Shown: one piece after another, positions 7,927 through 16,911 of the stretch
How positions within the stretch are numbered: position 1 is the first letter of the stretch
Layout: the number at the start of each line of letters is the position of its first letter
Origin: Actinacidiphila sp965342175
GTDB lineage: Bacteria > Actinomycetota > Actinomycetes > Streptomycetales > Streptomycetaceae
Direction: 5' to 3'
DNA: 64,000 nt
Assembly: GCF_965342175.1 (NCBI RefSeq)
Contig: NZ_CBDRBL010000010.1
Coordinates: 1 to 64,000 of the forward strand
Notes under the pieces: model-generated
Database searches by the model: none
Seen by the model: the letters and a program-made list of their open reading frames with translations, nothing else
What the model was told of the DNA's origin: nothing
Translations under genes and position numbers: made by a program

Positions 7927-10900
7927 CTACGTGAGGCCGAACGCCCTGACCAGCGTCTGGCTCACGCTGTTGCCCTTGGCGTCCCGCACAGTGGTGCGCA
8001 GGCTCACGTAGCGGGCCTTGGACGGCGCCCCGAGCTTCGCACTCCAGGCGCTGCCCTTGTGGCTGAGCGGCGTGCGGTGCCAGGTGGCACCGTCGTCGTA
8101 GGAGACGTCGACGGTGGTCGTGCGGATCGCCCCGGCGCCTGTGGCGCTGGGAAGATGTGAGGGAGTGACGGTGAGAGTCGCCTGCCGCGGTGCCTTGCCG
8201 GACAGGTCGGTGGGCACCGAGTAGCCGACCTGGATGAGCGGCAGGGTGGCGTAGTCGTCGTTCTCGTAGCCGGAGCGGAAACCCCACTCGGTACGGGTGC
8301 GGGTGGAGTAGGCCAGTTGCGGCATGTCCTGACGGCCTTCCACCACGAGCCGGTAAGGCGTCGGCTCCGGCGACACGTCCGGGACGTTGATGATGTGCTC
8401 GTTGTCCACTTCGTCCAGGAGCTGGTCACCCTGGTACAGCGAGGTCTTCGACGTACCACCGTCGCTGAAGAGCAGGCCGGCGTGGCCGCCGGCGTCCCCC
8501 CAGGGCGTGAGGATGGACGAGCTGAGGATGTTGCCGCTCCGGTAGGGCGCGGGGATTCCGCCGGTGTGGTCCAGCAGCCGCGGGTGGAGGACGGGCGAGA
8601 ACCAGGTCTCCTTGAAGACGCTGCCCGGCTTGTAGGAGCGCGCGTCACCCCACAGGGCGAGTGAACCGGGATTGCCGAGTTGATTCGTGCTCGCGTTGTT
8701 GGTCCATTCGACGTTCGGACCTGCCGTGACCCACGAGGTCAGGGTGCCCTGGGCACGCACCCTGCTGTCGGCGCCGGTCAGAGTCCTGTGATCGAGGGAC
8801 ATGTCCTGCCGCATCTCCAGGGCCTGGACCTGCTGGGTGTGGCGGAACGATTCGTCGATGCGCGCGAGGGCGTTCGCACGCGGGTGGTAGGAGGGGTCCT
8901 GGGCGACGGCACCCTTGTGGTACCGGATCAGGTCGTACAGATACCGCGCATACGGGTGCGACACGAACTTGAGCGGTGCCTCGTGGAGGCGGATGCGGCT
9001 GAGCAGCCGCACGCTGTCGTCGGTGCCGAGCGACGCGACCGGCAGCGGCGGGGCGTCGCCCCGCTCGGCCCAGGCGTCCAGGGGCCCATAGCCGTCGTTG
9101 AGGATGAGCAGCGTACTGGCGCCGGCCTTCTTGGCGGCGGCGGCCTGGTCGGGCGCGGGCACCGAATCGCTGCGGCGGACCACTGCCGCCTTGCCGCGGA
9201 GCCGCTGCTTGCCGAAGTCCGCGGCCGAGCCGTCACCGGCGTAGACAGCCGGGTAGGTGAGCGTGCCCTCGGGCAGTATCGGCGACTGGCTCTGGATGAC
9301 GAGACTGTCGTAGGACTGCGAACCGGACGACAGCGTCAGCGGAGGCTGGACCTGGCGCCAGCGGGTGGCAGCGGTGTAATGGCCCAGTGTCACCTTCGGG
9401 GTGGGTGCCAGCCAGAGGCTGTCGTAGAGCCACCACACGGGCTGGTAGGAGTCGGCATACGGCGCCAGGTCACCGTAGGAGCGGTACTGGTCCACGCGCA
9501 GGAAGCTGTTGGCGGTCCGCTGGGGGGTGGTGGCCTCCGCCTTGCGCAGGGTGGCGGCGTCGAAGACCACCGTGCGGTCGCGGTCGACGGTGATCTGGGG
9601 CGCGCTGAACACGGCCATGCCCCGGCTGTGGGTGCCGTCGACACCGGGCACATCGGCGTAGAGCCACGCCGCGTAGGTGCCGGGCAGAACGCCGTCGCTG
9701 ACGCCGGCGGCCCCGTCGAGCGTGTGGATCCTGGGCACGACGTTCCGCGTGATGTCCTGGAGGATGAGGGTGCCCGACAGCGGCTTGCCTCGCCGGTCCT
9801 TGGCGCTGAAGGACAGCGTGTGCCGCGGGCCTTCCTTGTTCAGGCCGATCGGCGTGTGCGTGTACGCGGTGCCGTCCTGGCCCGTCGCGGTGAGCAGGGA
9901 GCTGTAGCCCGTCTCGTTCTCGGCCTTGTCGAGGTGACTGATCACCCCGACGGTGGCGGTGCCGTGCGCCGGGACGGTCAGCCGGGATGCCGTCAGCGTG
10001 AACAGGTCCTCCGGGAGCTGCTGGCCTTCCGACGAGGTTCCGCCGGTGATGGTCAGGTCCACGGTCACGGGAGCCGCGCCGGTGTTGGTGTAGGTGACGT
10101 CCTTGCGGACCGTCTGGCCCGCCGTGTACGGGTAGCGGGCATCGGCGAACACCGACGCGGGGGTGATGAGGGTGGCCTTCGCGGTGGCGGCGATGTCGAG
10201 CCGGCCGCTGCCCGCCTCATACGGGCTGTATCTCGAGGCCCCCTTGGCGGTGCTCACCAGCGCGTCCTTGAGCTGTTGCCCCGTCCAGTCCGGATGCTCG
10301 GCCGCGAGCAGAGCGGCGGCGCCCGCGACGTGCGGGGTGGCCATCGACGTACCGCTCATGGAGAGGTACGGGCCCTCGCCGCCTGCCATGTACTGCGAAC
10401 GGGCGGCGAGCACGGCCACGCCGGGGGCGGACAGATCGGGCTTGAGGCCGTGGTCGCCCTGGCGCGGACCACGGCTGGAGAAGCCGGCCAGTTGGTCGGC
10501 CTGCTTGCCGGAACTCGCGACCGCCGCGACCGTCAGCGCCGCGTCCGCCACGCCCGGAGAGCCGAGGGTGTAGGCATCGGGGCCGGAGTTGCCCGCCGCG
10601 ACGACGAAGAGCGCTCCGGTCTCCGCGCTCAGCCTGTTCACGGCCTGGCTCAGCGGGTCGGTGCCGTCACCGCCGTTGTCCACACCAAGGCTCATGTTGA
10701 TGATCCTGGCGTGCTGGTCGCGGGCGGCCCACTCCATACCGGCCAGGATCCAGGAGTCCTGCCCCTTGCCGTCATTGCCCAGGACCTTGCCGATGTGCAG
10801 CGACGCCCCCGAGGCCACGCCCTTCTCGGTGCCGCCTGACGCGGCGCCGGTACCGGCGATGGTCGAGGCGACGTGGGTCCCGTGCCCGGCATGATCGGAA

Positions 10901-11724
10901 GTGTCCTCGCCGGGCACGAAGCTCTGCGTCACCGCGATCCGGTCCGCGAAGTCCGGGTGCGCGGCGTCGATTCCGGTGTCGAGTACGGCGACGTCCACGC
11001 CGCGCCCGGTGTTGCCGTTCCCCCAGACTTCGGGGGCGCCGATGTACGAGGTGGTGTCGGACAGGGAGACCTCGGCCTTGCCGTCCAGCCACACCTTGGC
11101 GATGCCGCCCGCCAGTGCCCCGTCGCGGCCGTCGGCCTGCGTCGACCTCCGGGCTCCCGGCGAGGTGCCGGTGAGGGAGGACCAGAAGCCGGCGGCGTCC
11201 GCGTGCCCCGCGGAGATCGCCGCTCCCTGGATGCTGTCGAGCGTCAGGGTCTTCCTCGCGCCGTCCGGGACCGTGGCGGTCCGGAAGCGGGCGGCGTCGT
11301 TGTACGTGACGAGCAGCGGAAGGCGGTCGCTGTGCGCGGCGTCGTAGCCGTCCTCGACCAGCTCGGTGACGTTGAACAGCTGCTCGTCCAGCGCCCCGGA
11401 CGAGATGTAGGGCAACGCCTGGTCGGGGTACACATAGGTGTCGTCGCCGACCGACATGACGTGCACGCCACTGGCCCGGCCCTGCGGATCGACCACTGCC
11501 GTCGCCGTGCGGCCGTCCTCGGCCACCGTCACTTTGTCGCCCGTGATCAGCGTGACGGTACGTGAGGCGGCGGAGCGTCCGGAGGCGGACGCAGTGGAAG
11601 AGATCGTGGTGCCGGGCGACGAGGCAGGAGCGACGTCCGCCGCCGCCGGGCCGACGGCCGTCATCACCACCACGGCGGCCAGAGCGGCTGTCAGCCCGCG
11701 TCCGCGGGGCAAAGGCAACGACAA
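7927..11724 (-). CDS. secreted S8 (subtilisin-like) serine peptidase, large form
   Basis: About 1265 residues from a TTG at 11724, chosen because GGAGG lies 7 nt upstream and a signal peptide follows at once (RGRGL, then an Ala/Val core ending PAAA). The frame is open to 11856 but gives no signal peptide there. Domains: prodomain-like region, subtilisin domain with D249 (AVLDTGID), H281 (GHGTHVAST) and S460 (SGTSMATPHVAGA), an inserted PA-like segment near the middle, then long beta-rich regions ending in a module with YDDGATWH and a terminal NSVSQTLVRAFGLT. It probably degrades proteins outside the cell. It is transcribed alone and is the first of three large S8 genes here. Confidence 0.9.
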   Translation of the reverse strand: MSLPLPRGRGLTAALAAVVVMTAVGPAAADVAPASSPGTTISSTASASGRSAASRTVTLITGDKVTVAEDGRTATAVVDPQGRASGVHVMSVGDDTYVYPDQALPYISSGALDEQLFNVTELVEDGYDAAHSDRLPLLVTYNDAARFRTATVPDGARKTLTLDSIQGAAISAGHADAAGFWSSLTGTSPGARRSTQADGRDGALAGGIAKVWLDGKAEVSLSDTTSYIGAPEVWGNGNTGRGVDVAVLDTGIDAAHPDFADRIAVTQSFVPGEDTSDHAGHGTHVASTIAGTGAASGGTEKGVASGASLHIGKVLGNDGKGQDSWILAGMEWAARDQHARIINMSLGVDNGGDGTDPLSQAVNRLSAETGALFVVAAGNSGPDAYTLGSPGVADAALTVAAVASSGKQADQLAGFSSRGPRQGDHGLKPDLSAPGVAVLAARSQYMAGGEGPYLSMSGTSMATPHVAGAAALLAAEHPDWTGQQLKDALVSTAKGASRYSPYEAGSGRLDIAATAKATLITPASVFADARYPYTAGQTVRKDVTYTNTGAAPVTVDLTITGGTSSEGQQLPEDLFTLTASRLTVPAHGTATVGVISHLDKAENETGYSSLLTATGQDGTAYTHTPIGLNKEGPRHTLSFSAKDRRGKPLSGTLILQDITRNVVPRIHTLDGAAGVSDGVLPGTYAAWLYADVPGVDGTHSRGMAVFSAPQITVDRDRTVVFDAATLRKAEATTPQRTANSFLRVDQYRSYGDLAPYADSYQPVWWLYDSLWLAPTPKVTLGHYTAATRWRQVQPPLTLSSGSQSYDSLVIQSQSPILPEGTLTYPAVYAGDGSAADFGKQRLRGKAAVVRRSDSVPAPDQAAAAKKAGASTLLILNDGYGPLDAWAERGDAPPLPVASLGTDDSVRLLSRIRLHEAPLKFVSHPYARYLYDLIRYHKGAVAQDPSYHPRANALARIDESFRHTQQVQALEMRQDMSLDHRTLTGADSRVRAQGTLTSWVTAGPNVEWTNNASTNQLGNPGSLALWGDARSYKPGSVFKETWFSPVLHPRLLDHTGGIPAPYRSGNILSSSILTPWGDAGGHAGLLFSDGGTSKTSLYQGDQLLDEVDNEHIINVPDVSPEPTPYRLVVEGRQDMPQLAYSTRTRTEWGFRSGYENDDYATLPLIQVGYSVPTDLSGKAPRQATLTVTPSHLPSATGAGAIRTTTVDVSYDDGATWHRTPLSHKGSAWSAKLGAPSKARYVSLRTTVRDAKGNSVSQTLVRAFGLT

Positions 11725-12244
11725 GGGAATCCTCCGGGTTCGGGGCGCTGAATAGTCGCCAAATTCAGGCACACCCGTGAATGGATGGCAACGAAGTTGC
11801 CGTAAAGTTACCGATCTTGGAGATTCCCAGAAAATGCGGGATGTCGTTTCACACAAATACCGGGCTTTTGGTCTTGACTTCGCCGGACGCGACCAGGACT
11901 GACGGGCCGTGAGGTCAGCCGCGTGCAGCGGGGCTACTTCCGCTGGGCGACTTCAGCGGTGACGAGGGCTGTGCTGTGCCGCGGCCGCCTCCCGCCCGCC
12001 GCTCGAGAACCCGGTGTACGGGAGTCACGTGCCCGCAGCCGAAGCGCGGAGCGCGACGAGGGGATACCTGCGGGTATCGTGCGCCGGCGAACCGCGCAGA
12101 CTCGGACGTCCACTCCGGCGACGTGAATTGGAGGCGCGTTCGTGGCTGTTGGCGGCAGCGAGCGACCGGGCGGGCCGCACGCCATCTGTCGCCGTCGGCG
12201 CGGGAGTCTGCGACAGCGGGCACCGGACGCGGTGCGCGGGGCCG
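11725..12244. other. intergenic region without a supported gene
   Basis: About 520 bp between the starts/stops of two leftward genes. The AT-richer part at 11760-11880 should hold the S8 peptidase promoter. A CsoR-like palindrome lies at 12063-12078. Reading frames here have the Arg/Pro-rich composition of non-coding frames. Confidence 0.5.
12063..12078. promoter_or_regulatory. possible CsoR-type operator
   Basis: GATACC-TGCG-GGTATC is a perfect 6-4-6 palindrome matching the general ATACC/GGTAT form of CsoR-family boxes. No CsoR gene, copper chaperone or copper ATPase is adjacent, so it may be a remnant, a chance match, or a distal site of the S8 peptidase gene 340 bp away. Confidence 0.3.
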
Positions 12245-13249
12245 TCAGGCGGATTCCTTGCCGATGCCGCCGCATGCCGTGCCCAGGAGCAGAGCGGCCC
12301 CGTCGGCGAGTTCGCGGACCACGTCCAGGGCCGATTCGATCCGGGAGACCGCCCCGACGGCCTCGCCCGCGTACAGGGCCATCGCGTCCAGGTGCCCGGT
12401 CGTCGCCCGCAGCGGGCAGACCGGGCTGGATGCCGGAACGGGCACGGGCACGCCGCCCAGCACCGTCTCGCCCGCGACGCCGGTCGCCAGGGCGCGGGCA
12501 CGCTCCACGCAGGACGACAGGACGCGATGCGGGGCGTCCGGCCATCCGGCCGAGAACTGCGTCGTCAGTTCCGTGTCGCCGGCGCCCGCCCTGACCAGGG
12601 CCTGCTTGTACTGCGGGTGTGCGTCGGACTCGTACGTGGCGACGAAGCGCGTGCCGACGCGGGCCGCGTGCGCCCCGGCTGCCAGCACCGCTGCCAGGGA
12701 CCTCGCGGTGCCGATGCCGCCCGCCGCCACGACGGGCACGTCGACCGCGTCGAGCACGTCGCCGAGGAGGGGGAGCAGCGGCCGCACCCCGCGTACGTGA
12801 CCGCCCGCCTCCCTTCCCTGGACGACGACGAAGTCGCACCCCGCGTCGGCGGCGGCCCGGGCCTCGTCGTCCGAGCCCACCTGCCACGCCGCCAGTGCCC
12901 CACCGCGTCGGGCACGCGCGACCAGGCGGGGGACCGGAGCGGCGTAGGAGAACTCGACGACCGGCATCCGCTCCGCGGCGACGTCGACGCATGCCTCGTC
13001 CTCGAGCAGCGGGAGGACGAAGTTGACCCCCACCGGGCGGGAGGTGCGCCGTCGGACGGCGTCGAGCAGACCGGCGAGCACGGGCGGGGAAGCCGTCGGG
13101 TAGCCGACCATCCCGAGCGCCCCCGCGGCGGACACCGCGTCGGCGAGGTCGAGCCCGCTGACCCAGCCCATGCCGGCCAGCTGGATCGGGACGTCGCAGC
13201 CGACGAGATCGGTGAACCGGGTGCGCAGGGGGATGGGTACGGTTGCCAT
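12245..13249 (-). CDS. nitronate monooxygenase family flavoprotein
   Basis: 334 residues in a TIM-barrel FMN fold: PIQLAGMGWVSG near the N terminus, QGREAGGH in the middle (FMN/active-site region, with His), VVAAGGIGTARS and GTRFVAT toward the phosphate-binding end. Family members oxidise alkyl nitronates such as propionate-3-nitronate with O2. The ATG at 13249 is chosen; an in-frame TTG four codons earlier follows a G-rich stretch (GAGGGGGG) more closely and could be the real start. It is 100 bp downstream of the cation-efflux gene on the same strand, but a functional link is not evident. Confidence 0.85.
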   Translation of the reverse strand: MATVPIPLRTRFTDLVGCDVPIQLAGMGWVSGLDLADAVSAAGALGMVGYPTASPPVLAGLLDAVRRRTSRPVGVNFVLPLLEDEACVDVAAERMPVVEFSYAAPVPRLVARARRGGALAAWQVGSDDEARAAADAGCDFVVVQGREAGGHVRGVRPLLPLLGDVLDAVDVPVVAAGGIGTARSLAAVLAAGAHAARVGTRFVATYESDAHPQYKQALVRAGAGDTELTTQFSAGWPDAPHRVLSSCVERARALATGVAGETVLGGVPVPVPASSPVCPLRATTGHLDAMALYAGEAVGAVSRIESALDVVRELADGAALLLGTACGGIGKESA

Positions 13250-13349
13250 GGGCTGATGCAAGCGCCCCCCTCGCGGTGCCGCCACCGCGACGCGTCGAGG
13301 TGGCGGAGCGTCACCCGGGCGGCCTCATGCGAGCCGTCACGCGGGCCGG

Positions 13350-14354
13350 TCAGTGGACGTGCGGTCCCTCGCGGTGGACGGGGCCGTGGGCGTCACCGCA
13401 GTGCCCCGTCATGCGGCTGCCCCGGCCGTCGCCCACGCTGAGGAGTTCGGCGGGCGCGTGGTCCACCTGCAAGGTGGTGTGCGTCAGGCCGTAGCCGGTG
13501 TCGAGGAGTCTTTCCAGGTCGAGGCGGACGGCGTGGCAGTCCCCGCCCTGCCGGACCAGGATGTGCGCGGACAGCGCGGGTTGTCCGGAGGTGATGGTCC
13601 AGATGTGCAGGTCGTGGACCTCGGTGACGGCTTCGTGCGCGGCGAGCCGGTCGCCGACCTCGTCCGGGTCGAGGCCGGCGGGCGCGGCCTCCAGGAAGAT
13701 GCGGCCCGATTCCCGGACGAGTCCGTAGCCCGCCCTGACCATGAGGCCGACCACGACGAGCGTCGCGATGGCGTCGATGCGCGCGAAGCCGGTGAGCAGC
13801 ACCACCAGGCCGGCGACGGCGGTGCCGATGAAGGCGTACAGGTCGTTCAGGACGTGCTGGAAGGCCCCTTCGACGTTGAGGGACGTGCGGTTGGCCCGTG
13901 AAAGGCACCAGGCCGCGGCCACATTGACGACGATTCCGGCCAGGGCGGTGACCAGGACCAGGCCGCCCTCGACGGCCGGGGGCGAGATGAGCCGCCGTAC
14001 GGCCTCGTAGGCCAGCCACCCGCCCAGCAGCAGGAGGGTGATGCCGTTCGCCTGGGCGGAGAGGATCTCGGCGCGCTTGAGGCCGTAGGTGAAGCCGCCC
14101 CGCGCCGGGCGGGCGGCCAGGCGCATGGCGACGAGGGCCAGCACGATGGACGCGGCGTCGGTGAGCATGTGAGCGGCGTCGGAGAGCAGCGCCAGCGACC
14201 GGGCGATCACGCCGACGACGACCTCGATGGTCATGAACCCGGCTATCAGGCCCAGCGCGATGCCGAGCCAACGGCGGTCGGCGTCCTCGGACACACCGTG
14301 CTCGTGGCCGTCGGCACCGTGCTGATGAGTGTGGTCGTGGCCGTGGGCGCGCAT
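13350..14354 (-). CDS. CDF-family cation efflux transporter, CzcD/ZitB-like
   Basis: 334 residues from an ATG with GGAGGAA upstream. A His-rich N terminus (HGHDHTHQHG and following) precedes six membrane helices and a cytoplasmic C-terminal domain (residues about 220-310). The zinc-site pattern is present in helix 2 (HMLTD) and helix 5 (HVLND), the pairing seen in zinc-exporting CzcD/ZitB proteins. The tail adds more His (HREGPHVH). It should export Zn2+ or similar divalent ions by proton antiport. No metalloregulator gene is next to it; the nearest is the ArsR gene at 18.06 kb. Confidence 0.9.
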   Translation of the reverse strand: MRAHGHDHTHQHGADGHEHGVSEDADRRWLGIALGLIAGFMTIEVVVGVIARSLALLSDAAHMLTDAASIVLALVAMRLAARPARGGFTYGLKRAEILSAQANGITLLLLGGWLAYEAVRRLISPPAVEGGLVLVTALAGIVVNVAAAWCLSRANRTSLNVEGAFQHVLNDLYAFIGTAVAGLVVLLTGFARIDAIATLVVVGLMVRAGYGLVRESGRIFLEAAPAGLDPDEVGDRLAAHEAVTEVHDLHIWTITSGQPALSAHILVRQGGDCHAVRLDLERLLDTGYGLTHTTLQVDHAPAELLSVGDGRGSRMTGHCGDAHGPVHREGPHVH

Positions 14355-14811
14355 GTGAAATTCCTCCACTTTCGCGGGTGCCGGAACGGAAGGAAAACAC
14401 ATCGGTGCGTTGCTCCGCAAAGGCTGTACCGGTGACCGTTGTCAACACCGATAACGCGCCGGTGAGCTGCGGAAACGCCATCGGCCGCAGTGAAGGGCGG
14501 AGCTCGCGGCGCCCGGGGGGCCGTGCCGCGCGGCAGGCATGCGGCTCAAGGCGCCGCACCGAGGGGCAGGGCTCGCCGCGGCCCATCGGGGAGCTGACGA
14601 GGCGGGCCCGCGCCACGGAGCGGGCCGTACGAGGCACCCGCGGTGTGCGCCGCGGAGCACACCCTCCAGCCGCTTCGTCCGCCGCGGGCCTCCGTTCGAG
14701 TGGCCGCCCGGCCGGCCGCCGACGCGGCACGCGCATCCGTGCCCGGATCCGGGCTTCACTCGAAGGTGCCGAAGCACGTATGTCCATGACCGAAACGGTG
14801 TGCCCGTGAGG
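14355..14811. other. intergenic region between divergent genes
   Basis: 457 bp separating the CDF gene from the rightward SDR. The stretch 14390-14460 is less GC-rich and is the likely promoter zone. I see no supported gene; frames here are Arg/Ser/Pro rich. A short palindrome TGCCGCGCGGCA occurs near 14523. Confidence 0.4.
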
Positions 14812-15762
14812 ATGACCGGTATCAGCGCAGGCCGCAGCGGGGCCGCGGCCCCGCTGGAGGGCAGGGTGGCCGTCGTCACCGGCGCGGCCCGCGGAGTGGG
14901 CGAGGCACTGGCCCGGCGCCTGTCGGTCCTCGGTATGCGAGTCGCCCTGCTGGGCCGGGAGGAGGCGACCCTGCGGAAGGCGGCGTCCTCGCTGCCCCGC
15001 CGGAACATCTGCGTCGAGGCGGACGTCACCGACCGCTCCGCGCTCGATGCCGCCGCCCGCCGGGTGGAGGCCGAACTCGGACCCGCCAGCGTGGTGGTGG
15101 CCAACGCGGGCATCGCCGCCGGCGGGCCCTTCGCCCGGACCGACGCCGAGCTGTGGCAACGGGTCGTCGATGTCAACCTGGTGGGAGCCGCGAACACGGC
15201 CCGGGCCTTTCTCCCCCAACTGACGTACACGCGAGGTTACTTCCTGCAGATCGCCTCGACCGCCGCCTTCTCCTCCGCTCCGCTGATGAGCGCCTACTGC
15301 GCCTCGAAGGCCGGCGCCGAGTCCTTCGCCCAGGCACTGCGCGGCGAGGTCGAGCCCGACGGCGTCACCGTCGGCATCGCCTACCTCCACTGGACCGGCA
15401 CCGACATGATCAGCGGGCTCGACGACCACCCCGTCCTGCACGCCCTGCGGCGCAACCAGCCGTCGTTCGCCCGCCGTGTCCACCCGCCCGCCCAGGTCGC
15501 CGACCGGCTCGCCACCGGCATCGTCCGCCGCGCCCACCACGTCTACGCACCGTCCTGGCTGCGCTGGTGCCAGCCCCTGCGACCGCTGTTCCCCCCGGTG
15601 GTCTCCTGGATGGCGCGGCGCGAGCTGCGCGCCCGCTCCGCCGCCGAACTCGGCTCGCACACCGGCGTCATGGGGGCCGGAGGCCGCGCCGATTGGGACG
15701 CCTTCACATCCGCCGCCGGACCGGAGCGGCCGGACCGCCCCCCGCCCGGCGACGCCGGCTGA
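14812..15762 (+). CDS. SDR-family oxidoreductase
   Basis: 316 residues. The cofactor motif is TGAARGVGE, followed by ANAGI and an intact YCASK catalytic pair. The C-terminal extension past about residue 245 (WLRWCQPLRPLFPP, then MARRELRARS) resembles SDRs annotated in Streptomyces as possible membrane-associated short-chain dehydrogenases. The start is uncertain: GTG codons at 14800 and 14806 are in frame and no clear ribosome site separates them. It stands alone. Confidence 0.85.
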   Translation: MTGISAGRSGAAAPLEGRVAVVTGAARGVGEALARRLSVLGMRVALLGREEATLRKAASSLPRRNICVEADVTDRSALDAAARRVEAELGPASVVVANAGIAAGGPFARTDAELWQRVVDVNLVGAANTARAFLPQLTYTRGYFLQIASTAAFSSAPLMSAYCASKAGAESFAQALRGEVEPDGVTVGIAYLHWTGTDMISGLDDHPVLHALRRNQPSFARRVHPPAQVADRLATGIVRRAHHVYAPSWLRWCQPLRPLFPPVVSWMARRELRARSAAELGSHTGVMGAGGRADWDAFTSAAGPERPDRPPPGDAG

Positions 15763-15951
15763 TCCGGGGGCGGCTCGACGGCCTCCCTCCAGCCGCTTCC
15801 CCGACCTGGCGTCACCGACGGGCAGGAGGAGGGGCGGCAGCGTGGGCCGCGCGGCGTGCGGCCGGCAGCCGCGAGGTCGGGGGTGGGGCGGTGGCGGATG
15901 CGCGGCTGGGTACGCGGTGTCGCCCGGCCGCGGCGGCATCGTTCCGGCCCG

Positions 15952-16701
15952 TCAGCGGGGAGGACGTCGCCCGGTGAGCGCCTGCCACCGGTCGCGGGCG
16001 GCTTCGAGGCCCGAGAGCGCCGTGGCGCGTGCCGGGTCGCGGCGCTGCCGGGCCGTCACCGAGTCGAGGTGTTCGCGGGCGTCCCGGGCGGGACCCGTGT
16101 CGGCGAGGGCCGCCATCAGGTCGTCCTCCGCCTCCTTGACCGACGTGGCGAGCCGCGTGCGGAACGTCCGCTCCTTGGCCACCGCGTTCTCGACGCGGAC
16201 GCTGAAGCGGCGCACGCCGTCCTCGCCGGGCCCACCGGGCGGGTAGGTCACCAGGTGCACCCCGTCCGGTCGCCTGAGGTAGAGGTGGTTGCCGGCCGGG
16301 CTGTGCTCGAACCGCACCTCCAAGTCGCCCAGCGGCAGCACTGTCGTCTCCGGCCCGGATATGACCAACACGTGCGTGTACAGGCTGACTCTGCCGAGCC
16401 TCGCGACGAACGCGCCCCTGCCCGGTCGGCGCAGCCTCGCCAGGTGCCGCTCGGCGTCGCCGACGCGGCGCCGGTGGCGGCGGTCCGCACCGGCCACCCG
16501 TGCCCGGGCCGCGGCCAGTTCGCGCCGAGCCCTGCGGCGGTGCGCGCGGACGGCCCGCCGGGCGCGTGCCAGAGCGTGCCGCTCGGGTTCATGACGGACG
16601 GAGAGCGCGAATGTCCAGCCGCCGGGGTATCGGTGGAGCCGCCTCCCCACTCCAGCGAGCGCGAGGATCACGACGGTCAGGGTCATCCCCACTATGCCCA
16701 C
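15952..16701 (-). CDS. hypothetical membrane-anchored protein
   Basis: 249 residues from a GTG with GAGG upstream. A single hydrophobic segment lies at about residues 3-18. It is followed by an Arg-rich helical stretch (about 45-95), a beta-rich core (SLYTHVLVISGPETTVLPLGDLEVRF is its hallmark region), and a charged helical C terminus. I do not recognise the family. It is on the same strand as the CDF gene upstream, but a palindrome at 16786-16803 in the 210-bp gap suggests its own promoter and regulation. Confidence 0.65.
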   Translation of the reverse strand: MGIVGMTLTVVILALAGVGRRLHRYPGGWTFALSVRHEPERHALARARRAVRAHRRRARRELAAARARVAGADRRHRRRVGDAERHLARLRRPGRGAFVARLGRVSLYTHVLVISGPETTVLPLGDLEVRFEHSPAGNHLYLRRPDGVHLVTYPPGGPGEDGVRRFSVRVENAVAKERTFRTRLATSVKEAEDDLMAALADTGPARDAREHLDSVTARQRRDPARATALSGLEAARDRWQALTGRRPPR

Positions 16702-16785
16702 GTGCCCACCTCACCCGGAGACAGCCGCCGAGGTGCTGGTCGTGCGCTCGGGGCGGAGGAACCAGTCGAAGGTGTCGAATCTTGT

Positions 16786-16803
16786 GCATATCGGAAGATA
16801 TGC
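16786..16803. promoter_or_regulatory. AT-rich palindrome upstream of the membrane-anchored protein gene
   Basis: GCATATC-GGAA-GATATGC is a perfect 7-4-7 inverted repeat, unusually AT-rich for this DNA, 85 bp upstream of the GTG at 16701. The symmetry and 4-nt spacer suit an ArsR- or MarR-type operator. The nearby ArsR protein is a candidate binder, by inference only. Confidence 0.4.
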
Positions 16804-16911
16804 CCAGTCAAGTCCCCGTACACGCACGCTCACCGGCAGTGATTCCGGGCCGCCCGTCAGGCTCGATACCGGCTGACGCGCTGTCGGCGGCGGGGGAGTC
16901 GCTGTGCGGGC

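Noticed and set aside
13393..15939. 848-codon minus-strand frame spanning the CDF and SDR genes
   Set aside because: It passes antisense through the SDR gene and out of frame through the CDF gene; no domain is visible.
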